A stretch of 64,000 bases of DNA from Actinomycetota bacterium (GCA_030645495.1 JAUSLV010000005.1:1-64000); one strand, 5' to 3'. Counted from the first letter of the stretch, positions 24,866 to 34,220 are shown. A program made the numbers and translations. Notes: generated from the sequence alone by a model not told the origin.

Positions 24866-25708
24866 ATGAACACACGTCTCACGTCCGCCGCTCTCCTCGC
24901 TGTGGCGCTGCTCGCTGCCTGCAGTTCGTCGCAGTCCCTCAGCGGGCAGAGCACCACGTCGGAGGTCACCACCACCGTGGCCGACACCACGCTGCCCTCC
25001 ACGACCCTGCCGGCGGCGCCCCCCACCGCCCCGCCGACGGCACCGCCCACGGCGCCGGTGCCGGTGTGCCCCGATCTCACCCCCAGCGCCTCGGCGGTGC
25101 AGGTGCAGGTGATCAACGGCGACTGGAACGGTGACGGCAGCGCGGACAGCGCACTCTCGTGGGGCGAGCCCACGGGTGGCGGCGCCGAGTGGTTCATCCG
25201 GATGCAGACCAGCGGTGGCGCCAACTCGGCCGTCGCCTTGGGCGATCTGGGCGTGGGTTTCGCCTACGCGCTCGGCAAGGTCGACGTCGACTTCGCGCTC
25301 GGCGCCGAGCCCGGCACCAACCGTGACGAGCTGGTGGCGATCGTCGGCAGCAACTCGTCGGGGTACAACCTCGGCGTGTTCGGCACCGACTCCATCGGCT
25401 GCGCCTTCCAGTTCGACAACGGTGGCGGCGCACCGTACGAGATCCCGGTGCACGCAGCTGCGGCCACGATGTCGGGGATGATGTGCGACGGCGGCATGGG
25501 CTCACGCTTTGTCGTGCGTCTCGAAGCCACCACGGGCGACGGCACCCACTGGGACGTGCGCTACATCCGAGTCGAGCGGTCCGACGAGAACTCGTTGGCC
25601 GACGGCACGGTGCTGAACGACACGATCGACGGCGCCTCGGCAGCGGCCTCCTTCGGCGAGGCCGAGTGCGACGGCGTGCAGTTCATCGGCGAGGGTGCCG
25701 ACTACTGA
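24866..25708 (+). CDS. Secreted lipoprotein of unknown function
   Basis: 280 residues with a lipoprotein signal (lipobox LLAAC, Cys19), then a Thr/Ser/Pro/Ala linker with repeated PPTA units (~50-65). The mature domain holds a calcium-loop-like DWNGDGSADS motif similar to FG-GAP/dockerin loops. No enzyme signature. AAGGAG lies about 8 nt before ATG 24866, so unlike many neighbours this gene has a classical leader. It follows prmC by 84 nt and is convergent with the TerB-like gene. Confidence 0.75.
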   Translation: MNTRLTSAALLAVALLAACSSSQSLSGQSTTSEVTTTVADTTLPSTTLPAAPPTAPPTAPPTAPVPVCPDLTPSASAVQVQVINGDWNGDGSADSALSWGEPTGGGAEWFIRMQTSGGANSAVALGDLGVGFAYALGKVDVDFALGAEPGTNRDELVAIVGSNSSGYNLGVFGTDSIGCAFQFDNGGGAPYEIPVHAAAATMSGMMCDGGMGSRFVVRLEATTGDGTHWDVRYIRVERSDENSLADGTVLNDTIDGASAAASFGEAECDGVQFIGEGADY

Positions 25709-25726
25709 GCGACGTGATCGGGGTGG

Positions 25727-26128
25727 TCAGCCGAAACGGGCGGCGATCTGGCCGAGGAGCGTTTCCTCGCTGAGATCGAGTTCGTGATCGGCTCCGGCCA
25801 CGTCGCGGGCGGCGCTGAACAGGGCCGCGCGCAGCACCGAACTGGTGACACGCTCGTCGATGTCGTCGAGCAGCTCGTCGACGGTGTCGTCGCTCATGGC
25901 ATCGCGCACCTTGGCCATCGCCGACCCGAGGTACTGATCGAACGAGAACGTCTGCGTCTCCCAGCCCGAATCTTGGCTGATGCTGCGGATCTCCTCGAGC
26001 TCGGCATCGCTGAAGTGGTGATCGGCCATCATCGTCAACAGCAGCAGCTCGACAGCGGCCTCGTGCTCGCGGTCGGCGGTTGCGTGCACCGACACGTGGA
26101 CGTAGAGATCCTTCAGGCGCTGGTTCAT
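25727..26128 (-). CDS. TerB-like helical protein
   Basis: 133 residues, all-helical and acidic. VELLLLTMMADHHFSDAELEEIRSI is the TerB/DjlA-type core (LLxxMxxADGxxxxxE), followed by two further helices and DHELDLSEETLLGQIAARFG at the end. TerB-like proteins occur in tellurite-resistance and envelope-stress contexts and bind metal through the acidic motif. The usual Gly of ADG is replaced (ADHHFS). Start at ATG 26128. It lies 12 nt after the S9 peptidase gene on the same strand, so it is likely co-transcribed with it. Confidence 0.7.
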   Translation of the reverse strand: MNQRLKDLYVHVSVHATADREHEAAVELLLLTMMADHHFSDAELEEIRSISQDSGWETQTFSFDQYLGSAMAKVRDAMSDDTVDELLDDIDERVTSSVLRAALFSAARDVAGADHELDLSEETLLGQIAARFG

Positions 26129-26140
26129 GGTGCGGCCAAC

Positions 26141-28270
26141 TTAGTTCGCGGGGCCCGCCGGCAGCGACCGCTGCAAGAACTCCAACTGGTGCAACAGCAG
26201 GTGTTCGGCCACCACTTCCTGGGGGGTCATGTGCGACACGCCCACCAGTGGCAGCACCTCGTGCGGCTTGCCCGCGGCGAGTAGTGCGTTGGACAGCTGC
26301 AGCGTGTGCGCGGCCACGACGTTGTCGTCGGCCAGGCCGTGCACCAGCAGCAGCGGGCGGGTCAGCTCGTCGGCCAGTGGCAGCAGCGAGGTGGCCGCGT
26401 AGGCAGTGGCATCGACCGACGGGTCGCCCAGGTAGCGCTCGGTGTAGTGGGTGTCGTACAGCCGCCATTCGGTGACGGGTGCCCCGGCGATCGCCGCATG
26501 GAACACGTCGGGGCGACGCAGCACGGCGAGCGCGGCGAGGTACCCGCCGAAGCTCCACCCGCGGATGCCCACGCGTGCCAGGTCGAGCGGGTAGTCGTCG
26601 GCGGCGGCGCGCAGCGCATCCACCTGGTCCTGCAGGGGCGCAGTGGCCAGGTCGTGTAGCACGGCCCGCTCCCACTCGCTGCCGCGGCCCGGTGTGCCGC
26701 GGCCGTCGGTGACGATCACCGCGAATCCCTGGTCGGCGAACCACTGCGAGGTGGTGTGGGCGTTGTGCGCGGCGACGGCGCGCAGCGCGTGTGGGCCACC
26801 GTACGGATCCAGCAGCACCGGCAGCTTGGGGCCGCCGTCGCCGAGGCTGCGTCCGGTGGGCAGCAGCACGGCGGTGGCCAGGCGGCGCTCGCCATAGTGG
26901 TGCAGGCGCACATTCGGTGTGACCAGCGGCTGCTGTGCGAACGACGTGATCGTGGGGCCGCCCACCACGGCGGTGATCGCGCCGGGCTCGGCCAGCACGG
27001 CGGTGCGCAGCACGATCACCGGGCTGTTGTCGGGGCCCGCCTGCGGCCCACCGATCGTGACCGTGTGCACGCCGGGCTCGTCGGTGAGGGCTTGCAGCGA
27101 GCCGTCCGCCTGCCACCGCCACACGTGTTGCACCGTGGCGTCATCGATCGGGTTGGCGAGGAAGTACACCTCGTCGCCGTGCGTGCCCAGCACGGCGCGC
27201 ACCTGCAGATCCACCGGGGTGACCACCTCGCCATCGACGAGCAGCCGGCGGGCGCCGTCGCGGTCGGCGGCGGTGACGAGTTGGCCGTCGGCCAGCACGG
27301 CGGGCGTGCCGGGCACCAGTTCCACCCACGCGAGGTCGCCGTCGGCGGACACCGGGCTGGTGTCACCCGACTTCGAGTCGGCTTCCAGCACCATCAGCGA
27401 TCGCTGATCGCGTGACTGCACGGTGAGCAGCAGCCGCTCGGGGCCGTTCCAGCGCACGTCGGTGAGGTACGGGTACCCATCGCGATCCCACATGACCTCG
27501 GTGCTGCCACCGTCGAGCGCGAGCACGTGCAGGCCGACGATGGCGTTCGCCGTACCGGCCGCCGGGTAGCGGATCTCGCTGGGGGGTCGGTCGGGGTTGG
27601 CCGGGTCGGTGATGTACCACGTCGCCACCGGCGTCACATCGACACGGCACGCCGCGATCGCGGAGCCGTCGGGGCTCCACCAGTAGCCGCGGAAGCGGTG
27701 CATCTCCTCGGCGGCGATGAACTCGGCGCTGCCCCAGGTGACCTGCGGTGACGGGTCGCCGGCGAGTTCCCAGCTGTTGCCGTCCAGCTCGGCGACGCGC
27801 AACGAGCGCCCGCTGACGTAGGCGACGCGCGTGGCCACGGGATCCGGGCGGGGGTCGAACACCGGCCCCTCGACGGCTAGTTCGCGAGCCTTGCCGCTCA
27901 CCAGCCCGGCCACGAACAGGCGGCCGGCGAGCGTGAACGCGGTGACGGTGGCGGCCTCGTCGGTGGTGTAGGCGGTGATGCCAGAGGCGCCCTCGCGCAT
28001 GCGCTCGCGGCGGGCGCGCTCCTCCGCGGGGCGGTTGTCGTCGTCGGCGACACCCAGCAGCTCCAGCGGGTCGGCCACCAGGCGTTCGCTGCCGTCGGCG
28101 ATCTGGAGCACCCACAGGCAGTTCACGGGGTCGTCACCGGCGCGGCTGCGAAGGAACGCGACGCGCAGGCCGTCGGCGGAGACGGTGACGTTGCGCGGCT
28201 CGCCGAGTGTGAGCCGCTGGGTGCGGGCGTACTGCCGGGGGAACGTGTCGTTGATCGGGGTGTCGCTCAT
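26141..28270 (-). CDS. Prolyl oligopeptidase family S9 (DPP IV-like) peptidase
   Basis: 709 residues. The start at the ATG complementary to 28268-28270 is chosen because AGGAG precedes it. An N-terminal beta-propeller (~1-470) with repeated blade motifs is followed by an alpha/beta-hydrolase domain: catalytic Ser573 in GIRGWSFGGYLAAL, Asp in LLLVHGLADDNVV, His in GVSHMTPQEV. The glutamate pair EE in the propeller (AAEEMHRFRGYWWSPDG) matches the N-terminus-anchoring Glu of dipeptidyl peptidase IV enzymes, so it may release N-terminal dipeptides. No signal peptide, so it is cytoplasmic. Confidence 0.92.
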   Translation of the reverse strand: MSDTPINDTFPRQYARTQRLTLGEPRNVTVSADGLRVAFLRSRAGDDPVNCLWVLQIADGSERLVADPLELLGVADDDNRPAEERARRERMREGASGITAYTTDEAATVTAFTLAGRLFVAGLVSGKARELAVEGPVFDPRPDPVATRVAYVSGRSLRVAELDGNSWELAGDPSPQVTWGSAEFIAAEEMHRFRGYWWSPDGSAIAACRVDVTPVATWYITDPANPDRPPSEIRYPAAGTANAIVGLHVLALDGGSTEVMWDRDGYPYLTDVRWNGPERLLLTVQSRDQRSLMVLEADSKSGDTSPVSADGDLAWVELVPGTPAVLADGQLVTAADRDGARRLLVDGEVVTPVDLQVRAVLGTHGDEVYFLANPIDDATVQHVWRWQADGSLQALTDEPGVHTVTIGGPQAGPDNSPVIVLRTAVLAEPGAITAVVGGPTITSFAQQPLVTPNVRLHHYGERRLATAVLLPTGRSLGDGGPKLPVLLDPYGGPHALRAVAAHNAHTTSQWFADQGFAVIVTDGRGTPGRGSEWERAVLHDLATAPLQDQVDALRAAADDYPLDLARVGIRGWSFGGYLAALAVLRRPDVFHAAIAGAPVTEWRLYDTHYTERYLGDPSVDATAYAATSLLPLADELTRPLLLVHGLADDNVVAAHTLQLSNALLAAGKPHEVLPLVGVSHMTPQEVVAEHLLLHQLEFLQRSLPAGPAN

Positions 28271-28289
28271 GGTGGCTCCTGCCTGGTGC

Positions 28290-29249
28290 TCAGCGCGAGT
28301 AGTGGGCGATGGCGTCGACGATGATCTGCCAGCCGGCATCGGCATCGATCCCGGTGAGCCAATCGCAGTTCGGGTCGGGTACTTCCTTGAGGTCGCGCTG
28401 GTCGATGATCGTCATGCCGGCCGTGCGTTCGCCCTGCGTCTCGATCTCCACGTGGGCGAGGCGGCGGGTGAACAGGTCTGGGTGGGTGAGGGCCATCACG
28501 GCACACGGGTCGTGCACGGCGGCGCCGTCGATGTGGTGGTGGCGTGACGTGTACGTGGCGCTGAAGAAGTCGAACAAGTCGGACAGGACGGCGGCGAGGT
28601 GGCCGGGCAACGCGCGCACCATCTCGATGCGGTGCGGCAGCGCCTGGAACTGGTGGGTGAGGTCGAGGCCCGACATGATCAGCGGCCCACCGTACGAGAA
28701 CACGATGTCGGCCGCTTCCGGATCGCACCACAGGTTGAACTCGGCCGCCGCGGTACGGTTGCCGAACGTGCCGCCGCCCATCAGCGAGATGCCGGCGATG
28801 CGGCTCGCCAGATCGGGAGCGGCTCGGAGCGCGAGCGCGATGTTCGTCATCGGCCCGGTGGGTACCAGCCAGATGCCCTCGCGCTGGCGGCAGGTCTCGA
28901 TGATCCAGCCGACCGCATCGTGGCTGGCCGGCGGGCCGCTGGGCTCGGGCAGGTCGGCGCCGTCCATCCCACTCGCACCGTGCACGTATCCCGCGTGGCG
29001 GGCCGGCCGGATCAGCGGCCGGTTGGCACCCGAATGCACCGGGGTGGCCAGCTCGAGCAGGTCGCGCATGATGATCGCGTTGCGCGTGGTGGACGACAGC
29101 GGGGCGTTGCCGGCGACGGTGGTGATGCCCACGAGTTCGGTGTGCCGGGCCGCCACCACGATGGCGATCGCGTCGTCGTGGCCGGGGTCGCAGTCGAGGA
29201 TGATCGGCACCGGCGGAGCCGACGTCGAGGTGGAGGGTGCGGGCGACAT
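28290..29249 (-). CDS. Nucleoside hydrolase
   Basis: 319 residues from the ATG complementary to 29247-29249. The inosine/uridine nucleoside hydrolase signature is DCDPGHDDAIA (Asp19, Asp21, Asp25, Asp26), which coordinates calcium and binds ribose. VPTGPMTNIALALR, SLMGGGTFGNRTAAAEFNLW (Asn and Glu of the ribose pocket) and HHIDGAAVHDPCAVMAL (calcium-binding Asp and catalytic His) are present. It cleaves nucleosides into base and ribose for salvage. It lies 19 nt upstream of the S9 peptidase gene on the same strand, and is divergent from a lipoprotein gene by 34 nt. Confidence 0.93.
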   Translation of the reverse strand: MSPAPSTSTSAPPVPIILDCDPGHDDAIAIVVAARHTELVGITTVAGNAPLSSTTRNAIIMRDLLELATPVHSGANRPLIRPARHAGYVHGASGMDGADLPEPSGPPASHDAVGWIIETCRQREGIWLVPTGPMTNIALALRAAPDLASRIAGISLMGGGTFGNRTAAAEFNLWCDPEAADIVFSYGGPLIMSGLDLTHQFQALPHRIEMVRALPGHLAAVLSDLFDFFSATYTSRHHHIDGAAVHDPCAVMALTHPDLFTRRLAHVEIETQGERTAGMTIIDQRDLKEVPDPNCDWLTGIDADAGWQIIVDAIAHYSR

Positions 29250-29283
29250 ACACCGAGAGCTTGCCACCGTTACGCTCGCCTGC

Positions 29284-30051
29284 GTGAGGTCGCAAGGTTC
29301 CGGTCGTGTTCGTGGGGTGCTGTGCGCCGTGGTGCTCGCCGGGCTCGTGGCGTGCACCGACGCGGGAAGCCAGGCGTCGACCACCACGGCAACGGCGCCC
29401 GCCAGCGACCCCCCGTCGTCGACTGCGCCTGCGAGTACCACCTCGGGCGCCTCCACCGGCGGCGACTCGAGCCCGTCCTCCACCACCGGCGGCGGTGTGC
29501 CCGGGCTCGATGATCCCGATGCGTACTGCGCGGCGTGGGCGGCGTACAGCGGCACCCTGCAGGCGATCGGTGTGGCGCAGGCGTTCGGCGGGTTGTCCAG
29601 CAGCGAGGTCGCCCGGCTGGAAGTGGTCGCCGCGGCCTCGCTGGTCGCGGCGGTCGGCGAGATAGGCGCGAACTGGCCGTCGCAGTTGTTGATCGAGCGC
29701 TCCGAGGTGCTCTCCAACCTGGTGGGCCCGTTCGGCCGTCGCGCCCAGCGAGCGCTGACGATGCTGCTCGATGCCGGCGCCACCGACAGCGAGCTGCAGC
29801 AGTTCGCGCAACTGTGGGACGAAGCCCTCCATTCTCGCCTGCCCGACGAACCGGTCATTGCGTTGCCGCCCCTGTCGTCGGAGCTGGAAGACCTGGTGCG
29901 CACCGTGGCACAGCAGTTCGACGCCGCCGTCACGCCGTTCGCCGACGACCCCAGCTTGAACGTGTCGGCAGTAGCGGCGCCGCTCACCGACGCGTACCTG
30001 GCCGACCAGTGCCCCGACCTCGCGTCCAGCGGCGTGGGCGACGCGGTGTGA
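29284..30051 (+). CDS. Lipoprotein of unknown function, helical
   Basis: 255 residues from GTG 29284. Lipobox LVAC follows a short basic N-terminus, then a ~50-residue Ser/Thr/Pro/Gly linker. The mature part begins DPDAYCAAWAAY and is predicted mostly helical, with a C-terminal Cys (LADQCPDL) that could pair with the first one. DxxxYCxAWxxY openings are common in actinobacterial exported lipoproteins without known function. TACGCT lies 7 nt before the GTG. An upstream in-frame extension overlapping the nucleoside hydrolase gene was rejected because the signal peptide fixes the start. Confidence 0.72.
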   Translation: MRSQGSGRVRGVLCAVVLAGLVACTDAGSQASTTTATAPASDPPSSTAPASTTSGASTGGDSSPSSTTGGGVPGLDDPDAYCAAWAAYSGTLQAIGVAQAFGGLSSSEVARLEVVAAASLVAAVGEIGANWPSQLLIERSEVLSNLVGPFGRRAQRALTMLLDAGATDSELQQFAQLWDEALHSRLPDEPVIALPPLSSELEDLVRTVAQQFDAAVTPFADDPSLNVSAVAAPLTDAYLADQCPDLASSGVGDAV

Positions 30052-30193
30052 GTTCACGTCGATGAGATCCGGGTGGCGGTCGTTGATGTCCCTGAACTGG
30101 GTGTCCTCGGCCCAGACGGCGGGCTGCCGCTGCGACCGTCGGCGTTCGCCCTGACCAGACCGGGGCGCCTCGGCGAGTCTCTCGTTTCGGCAG

Positions 30194-30232
30194 CGACAAT
30201 TCCCGTGGTCGCGGCGACCACGGGAATTGTCG
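30194..30232. terminator. Perfect 19-bp hairpin between convergent genes
   Basis: Left arm CGACAATTCCCGTGGTCGC (30194-30212), one central base, right arm fully complementary (30214-30232). It lies between two convergent genes (stops at 30051 and 30266) and has no T-run on either strand. A bidirectional terminator without U-tract is the simplest reading; a mobile-repeat remnant or a protein-binding palindrome is possible. The rest of 30052-30265 holds nothing else that I can support. Confidence 0.6.
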
Positions 30233-30265
30233 ATCGGCCGAACTAACTACCGGCGTGGGCGCGTC

Positions 30266-31762
30266 TCAGGCGACGCGCAGGGTGCCGTCGGCGCCTACGG
30301 TTGCACCGCGGCCAACCCATTCGCCGACGCACATTGCCGCCGCGAGTTCGGTCTCGGTGGACTTGCCCCACGCGCGGCGCCCGTCGGGCAGCAGGCACGC
30401 GGCGAGTGCGGTCTCGGGCACACCGTCACGGGAGTGCATCACGGTGTAGGCCTCGATCGTGGCCGCTCCGGCATCCTCCGCGCCTTCCGCCAACTCGCGA
30501 CGCGGCATCGCGTCGATCTCCGCCTGCGGGTAGGCGTGGCGGAACCCGGCGGCTGGGGGAGTGGTGGAGTACACCCCGAACGCGTGCTTCGTGGCGTAGC
30601 CACCGTTCGCCCACACCAGTCCGTTGGCTCCCGGCCGCTCGCGCAACGCCTGCACCATGGCGGCGATCGAGTGCATCACGTAGCTGTTCCACGGGCCGCC
30701 GGCGAAGCACAGGCCGCCGGTGACGGTGAGCGGGCGGTCGAGTGACAGCCCGAGGCTCTGCGCGCCCAATTGCACCGCCGACGGGAAGCACGAGTAGAGA
30801 TCGACGAGTTCGACATCGTCGATGCTCAGCCCCGCGAGCTGCAACGCCCGACGGCCACCGAGCTCGACCGCTGGTGTGTCGGCGAAGCTGAAGCGGTTGC
30901 TGATGAACACGTGCTCGTGGCAGTCGGCCCCGGCGTGAGGGAACACCCAGCGGTCGCGGGGTACGCCCAGCGCCGCTGCCCGTTCCGCGCTGCACATGAT
31001 CACCGCCGCGGCCATGTCGACGTCGTTGTTCGACACCATCGACTTGGTGTACGGGAACCCGATCATGCGGTTCTTCGCCGTCGGCGTGGTGATCTCCGCA
31101 GCTGTGCGCGCCTCGCGCAGCCACGCGTTCGGGTTGGCCGCGGCGACCTCGCTGAAACGCGCCCACAGCTCACCGATCACGCGCTGGTGGTCCTGCATGG
31201 TGCGGCCGGCGGCGGCCCGGATTGCGGTCTCGAACATCGGGTACACCTGCACGGGCATGCTGACGCCGCGGTCGCGCTCGGCCGCGAGGTTCATCTGCAG
31301 GTCGTCGCCCAACAGGCGAGGCATTCGGTCCTCGGGTGCCTTCGGCCAGGGCAGCTCGACGTCCGCAGCGCGGGCGCGCATGCGGGTGCGCCACGCCTCG
31401 CCGCCGGTGAGCACCACGAGGTCGACCTCGCCGCGCTGGATCTCGAGGGCGGTGGAATTCAGCAAGGTCTGTGGGCTGTTGCCGCCCATGGTGGTGATCG
31501 CGGTGTCGCGCGGCTCCAGCCCCAGCCGCTGGGCCACCACCCACGCCGGGTCGCCGTACCGCCAGCTCAGCAGGCTGATCACGCGCCACGAGTCGGGCTG
31601 CGGCACCGAGGCCAAGCCCGCGTCGGTGGCCGCGAGACGGATCGCCTCGGCCATCAGCGTGGAAGGGTCGAGGGCGTCGTCGAGGCCGCCGCCGGATGAA
31701 CTCGTGCGGTGCAGGAACTGGCCGGCGCCGATCAGTACCGGGGTGCGGGGGTCGATGGTCAC
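30266..31762 (-). CDS. Thiolase-like protein (TLP1/SCP-x-like), catalytic Cys not conserved
   Basis: 498 residues. Thiolase fold with N-terminal RTPVLIGAGQFLHR, then TTMGGNSPQTLLNSTALEI followed by VDLVVLTGGEAWRTR, where true thiolases have the nucleophilic Cys (NxxCGSG). The C-terminal half has VELVDLYSCFPSAVQL, TVTGGLCFAGGPWNSY and NGGYATKHAFGVYST. An extra C-terminal beta-domain follows (IEAYTVMHSRDGVPETALAA), as in thiolase-like protein type 1. The missing Cys argues against simple acetyl-CoA acetyltransferase activity. Probably fatty-acid or steroid related; the substrate is unknown. Start ATG 31762. Confidence 0.82.
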   Translation of the reverse strand: MTIDPRTPVLIGAGQFLHRTSSSGGGLDDALDPSTLMAEAIRLAATDAGLASVPQPDSWRVISLLSWRYGDPAWVVAQRLGLEPRDTAITTMGGNSPQTLLNSTALEIQRGEVDLVVLTGGEAWRTRMRARAADVELPWPKAPEDRMPRLLGDDLQMNLAAERDRGVSMPVQVYPMFETAIRAAAGRTMQDHQRVIGELWARFSEVAAANPNAWLREARTAAEITTPTAKNRMIGFPYTKSMVSNNDVDMAAAVIMCSAERAAALGVPRDRWVFPHAGADCHEHVFISNRFSFADTPAVELGGRRALQLAGLSIDDVELVDLYSCFPSAVQLGAQSLGLSLDRPLTVTGGLCFAGGPWNSYVMHSIAAMVQALRERPGANGLVWANGGYATKHAFGVYSTTPPAAGFRHAYPQAEIDAMPRRELAEGAEDAGAATIEAYTVMHSRDGVPETALAACLLPDGRRAWGKSTETELAAAMCVGEWVGRGATVGADGTLRVA

Positions 31763-31879
31763 GGCCGCCAGGGTAGGAACAGGTCGGCCTCCGTGGCGAA
31801 CCCGCCTGCTGCGACCTCAGCCTTACGGCTTGTACAAGACCCTGTGGCCGCCGAGCTGCGTCCACCTACACTCGCGGCG

Positions 31880-32413
31880 ATGTCACGTATCGCCATCGGT
31901 TCCGACCACGCCGGCTTCGACCTCAAACAGCACCTCATCGGGGTGCTCGTGCGCGACGGCCACGACGTGCTCGATCTGGGCACCAACAGCACGGAGAGCT
32001 GCGACTACCCGCCGATCTGTGCCGCTGTCGGCCGCGCCGTGCGCGACGGTCGCGCCCACCTGGGCATCGTGCTCGGCGGCAGCGGGCAGGGCGAGCAACT
32101 GGCGGCGAACAAGGTGCGGGGTGTGCGCGCCGCGCTGTGCAACGACCTGTACACCGCCCGCATGGCTCGTGCCCACAACGACGCCAACGTGCTCAGCCTG
32201 GGGGCGCGAGTCGTCGGGGTCGGGCTGGCCGAGGAGATCCTCGCCACGTTCCTCGGCACGGCGTTCGAGGGTGGCCGCCACGCGCGTCGCGTCGAGCTGC
32301 TGATGGAGATCGAGGCCGAAGAGACGCTGGCCGCGATCGCCGCCGCGATGCCGCTCGGCACCCCGCCGCCACCACCCGCCACAGAACCCCCCACCACCGA
32401 GACGGAGTCCTGA
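31880..32413 (+). CDS. rpiB: Ribose-5-phosphate isomerase B family protein
   Basis: 177 residues from ATG 31880; TACACT (31867-31872) is 7 nt upstream, so probably leaderless. RpiB/LacAB fold: [36 protein letters not shown] with catalytic Cys, [20 protein letters not shown] and [20 protein letters not shown]. Interconverts ribose-5-P and ribulose-5-P in the pentose phosphate pathway. The last ~20 residues are a Pro/Thr/Glu tail not found in the core family. glyA starts 1 nt after the stop, and the pair is conserved in actinobacteria. Confidence 0.94.
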   Translation: MSRIAIGSDHAGFDLKQHLIGVLVRDGHDVLDLGTNSTESCDYPPICAAVGRAVRDGRAHLGIVLGGSGQGEQLAANKVRGVRAALCNDLYTARMARAHNDANVLSLGARVVGVGLAEEILATFLGTAFEGGRHARRVELLMEIEAEETLAAIAAAMPLGTPPPPPATEPPTTETES

Positions 32414-32414
32414 C

Positions 32415-33662
32415 ATGCCCTTCCCCAGCGACACCACGCCCGACACCGTGCTGTTCGACCTCATCGACCAGGAAGTGCAGCGCCAAGTCACCGGCCTGCA
32501 GCTGATCGCCAGCGAGAACTTCACGTCGCCGAGTGTCATGCGGGCGGTGGGCAGCGTGCTCACCAACAAGTACGCGGAGGGTTACCCGGGCAAGCGTTAC
32601 TACGGCGGCAACCTGGTGGTCGACGAGATCGAGTCGCTGGCCATCGAGCGCGTGAAGCGGATCTTCGGCGCCGACCACGCGAACGTGCAGCCGCACTCTG
32701 GTGCCAACGCCAACATGTGCGCGTACCAGGCCATCCTGCAGCAGGGCGACACCGTGCTCGGCCTGTCGCTGGATCACGGCGGCCACCTCACTCACGGTTC
32801 GCCGGTCAACGCCAGTGGCAAGCTGTACCACTTCGTCGCCTACAAGGTGGCGCCGGGCGACGAGCGCATCGACATGGACCAGGTGCGCGACCTCGCCCTG
32901 CAGCACCGCCCCAAGCTGATCGTCGCCGGTACCACCAGCTACACCCGCCGGCTCGACCCGGCGGCGTTCAAGAGCATCGCCGACGAGGTGGGTGCGCTGT
33001 TCATGTTCGACGCCGCGCACATCGCCGGCCTGATCGCCGGTGGTCAGCACCCCAACCCCGTGCCGTACGCCGACATCGTCACGTTCACCACGCACAAGAC
33101 GCTGCGCGGGCCGCGTGGCGGGTGCATCCTCAGCAAGGCCGAGTACGCCGCGGCGATCGACAAGGCCGTGTTCCCCGGCTGGCAGGGCGGCCCGCTCGAG
33201 CACGTGATCGCGGGCAAGGCGGTGGCGTTCCACGAGGCGTTGCAGCCCAGCTTCCAGACCTACGCGGCGCAGATCGTCAAGAACGCCAGCGCGCTGGCCG
33301 AGGCGCTCGTGCAGCAGGGGTTCCGCCTCGTCAGCGGCGGCACCGACATCCACATGATGGTCGTCGATCTGCGCCCGTTCGATGCCGACCTCACGGGGAA
33401 AGACGCGCAGGCCGTGCTCGACCTCGGTGGCATCACGCTCAACAAGAACAGCATCCCCGACGATCCGCGCAGCCCGTTCGTCACCAGCGGCGTGCGCATC
33501 GGCACGCCGTCGGTCACCACGCAGGGCATGAAGGAACCGCAGATGGTGCAGATCGCCGAACTGATCGCCCGCGTGCTGCGTCACCGCGGCGATCCGGCCG
33601 CAGTTGCGCAGGCCAAGGCCGACGTGGCCGCCCTGTGCGCGCAGTTCCCGGCCTACTCCTGA
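32415..33662 (+). CDS. glyA: Serine hydroxymethyltransferase
   Basis: 415 residues, normal length. It converts serine and tetrahydrofolate to glycine and methylene-THF. N-terminal [15 protein letters not shown] and [15 protein letters not shown], then [15 protein letters not shown], and the PLP lysine Lys228 in [14 protein letters not shown]. All expected PLP and folate contacts are visible. Start ATG 32415, one nt after the rpiB stop. Confidence 0.98.
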   Translation: MPFPSDTTPDTVLFDLIDQEVQRQVTGLQLIASENFTSPSVMRAVGSVLTNKYAEGYPGKRYYGGNLVVDEIESLAIERVKRIFGADHANVQPHSGANANMCAYQAILQQGDTVLGLSLDHGGHLTHGSPVNASGKLYHFVAYKVAPGDERIDMDQVRDLALQHRPKLIVAGTTSYTRRLDPAAFKSIADEVGALFMFDAAHIAGLIAGGQHPNPVPYADIVTFTTHKTLRGPRGGCILSKAEYAAAIDKAVFPGWQGGPLEHVIAGKAVAFHEALQPSFQTYAAQIVKNASALAEALVQQGFRLVSGGTDIHMMVVDLRPFDADLTGKDAQAVLDLGGITLNKNSIPDDPRSPFVTSGVRIGTPSVTTQGMKEPQMVQIAELIARVLRHRGDPAAVAQAKADVAALCAQFPAYS

Positions 33663-33731
33663 CCCCTGCAGGTCGCCGGTCGCCCGTGTCCGGTCGGTGC
33701 CGGTGACGAGCGATCGCTACAGTTGTCGCCC

Positions 33732-34220
33732 GTGAGTGACATCGACGTCCTGCCCCCTGCGCCTGCACTGCACAGGGGTGTGCTGTTCGGCGTCGGAGCC
33801 GGCATCGTCGGTGGTGTCGTCTGGTTCCTGGTGGTGCTGGGCACCACGTCGATGACCACCTACCTCATCCCGGCGCTCGGCGTCGGTGTGGCGTACGGCG
33901 TGCACCGGGGCATGCACCGGCCTGGCCGTGGCGCGGCTGTCGTGTCGGTGATCGTCACCGCCGTCACCGTGGCCCTGTCGCTGTACTACGTCGAGCGGCA
34001 CCTCGTCGTGAACTGGTTCACCGACAGCGGCGACAGCACCAGCATCCCGCTCGTGCCGTACCTCGACTGGATGGTCGAGGTGCTGCGCCACGCGTTCCAC
34101 AAGGGCCCGGCGCCCGCGTTGTACTCTGTGCTCGCGCTGGTGGCGGGTGGCTGGTTCGGGTTCAACGGGTTCGCCCTCAACGACAACGATCGCCGTACTC
34201 CGCCCACTCGGCGGCGCTGA
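33732..34220 (+). CDS. Integral membrane protein upstream of wecA
   Basis: 162 residues from GTG 33732, with TACAGT (33718-33723) 8 nt upstream. Hydrophobic segments at VLFGVGAGIVGGVVWFLVVL, TYLIPALGVGVAYGV, GAAVVSVIVTAVTVALSLYYV and YSVLALVAGGWFGFNGFAL, so about four transmembrane helices. There is no known family and no catalytic motif. The stop overlaps the start of the WecA-type gene by one base, so the two are translated together and may cooperate in envelope polysaccharide initiation. That link is inference. Confidence 0.7.
   Translation: MSDIDVLPPAPALHRGVLFGVGAGIVGGVVWFLVVLGTTSMTTYLIPALGVGVAYGVHRGMHRPGRGAAVVSVIVTAVTVALSLYYVERHLVVNWFTDSGDSTSIPLVPYLDWMVEVLRHAFHKGPAPALYSVLALVAGGWFGFNGFALNDNDRRTPPTRRR

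Noticed and set aside
28309-29283. Upstream in-frame extension of the 29284 lipoprotein (580 codons in total)
   Set aside because: It would be antisense to the nucleoside hydrolase, and the lipoprotein signal fixes the start at 29284.
30052-30246. 64 open codons in frame after the stop of the lipoprotein ending at 30051 (possible read-through)
   Set aside because: No start with a ribosome binding site and no domain; 64 open codons are common at this GC, and the 19-bp hairpin lies inside it.
31829-31838. 10-bp palindrome CTTGTACAAG upstream of rpiB
   Set aside because: Short, 41 nt before the start and not linked to a visible -10 or -35; chance is likely.
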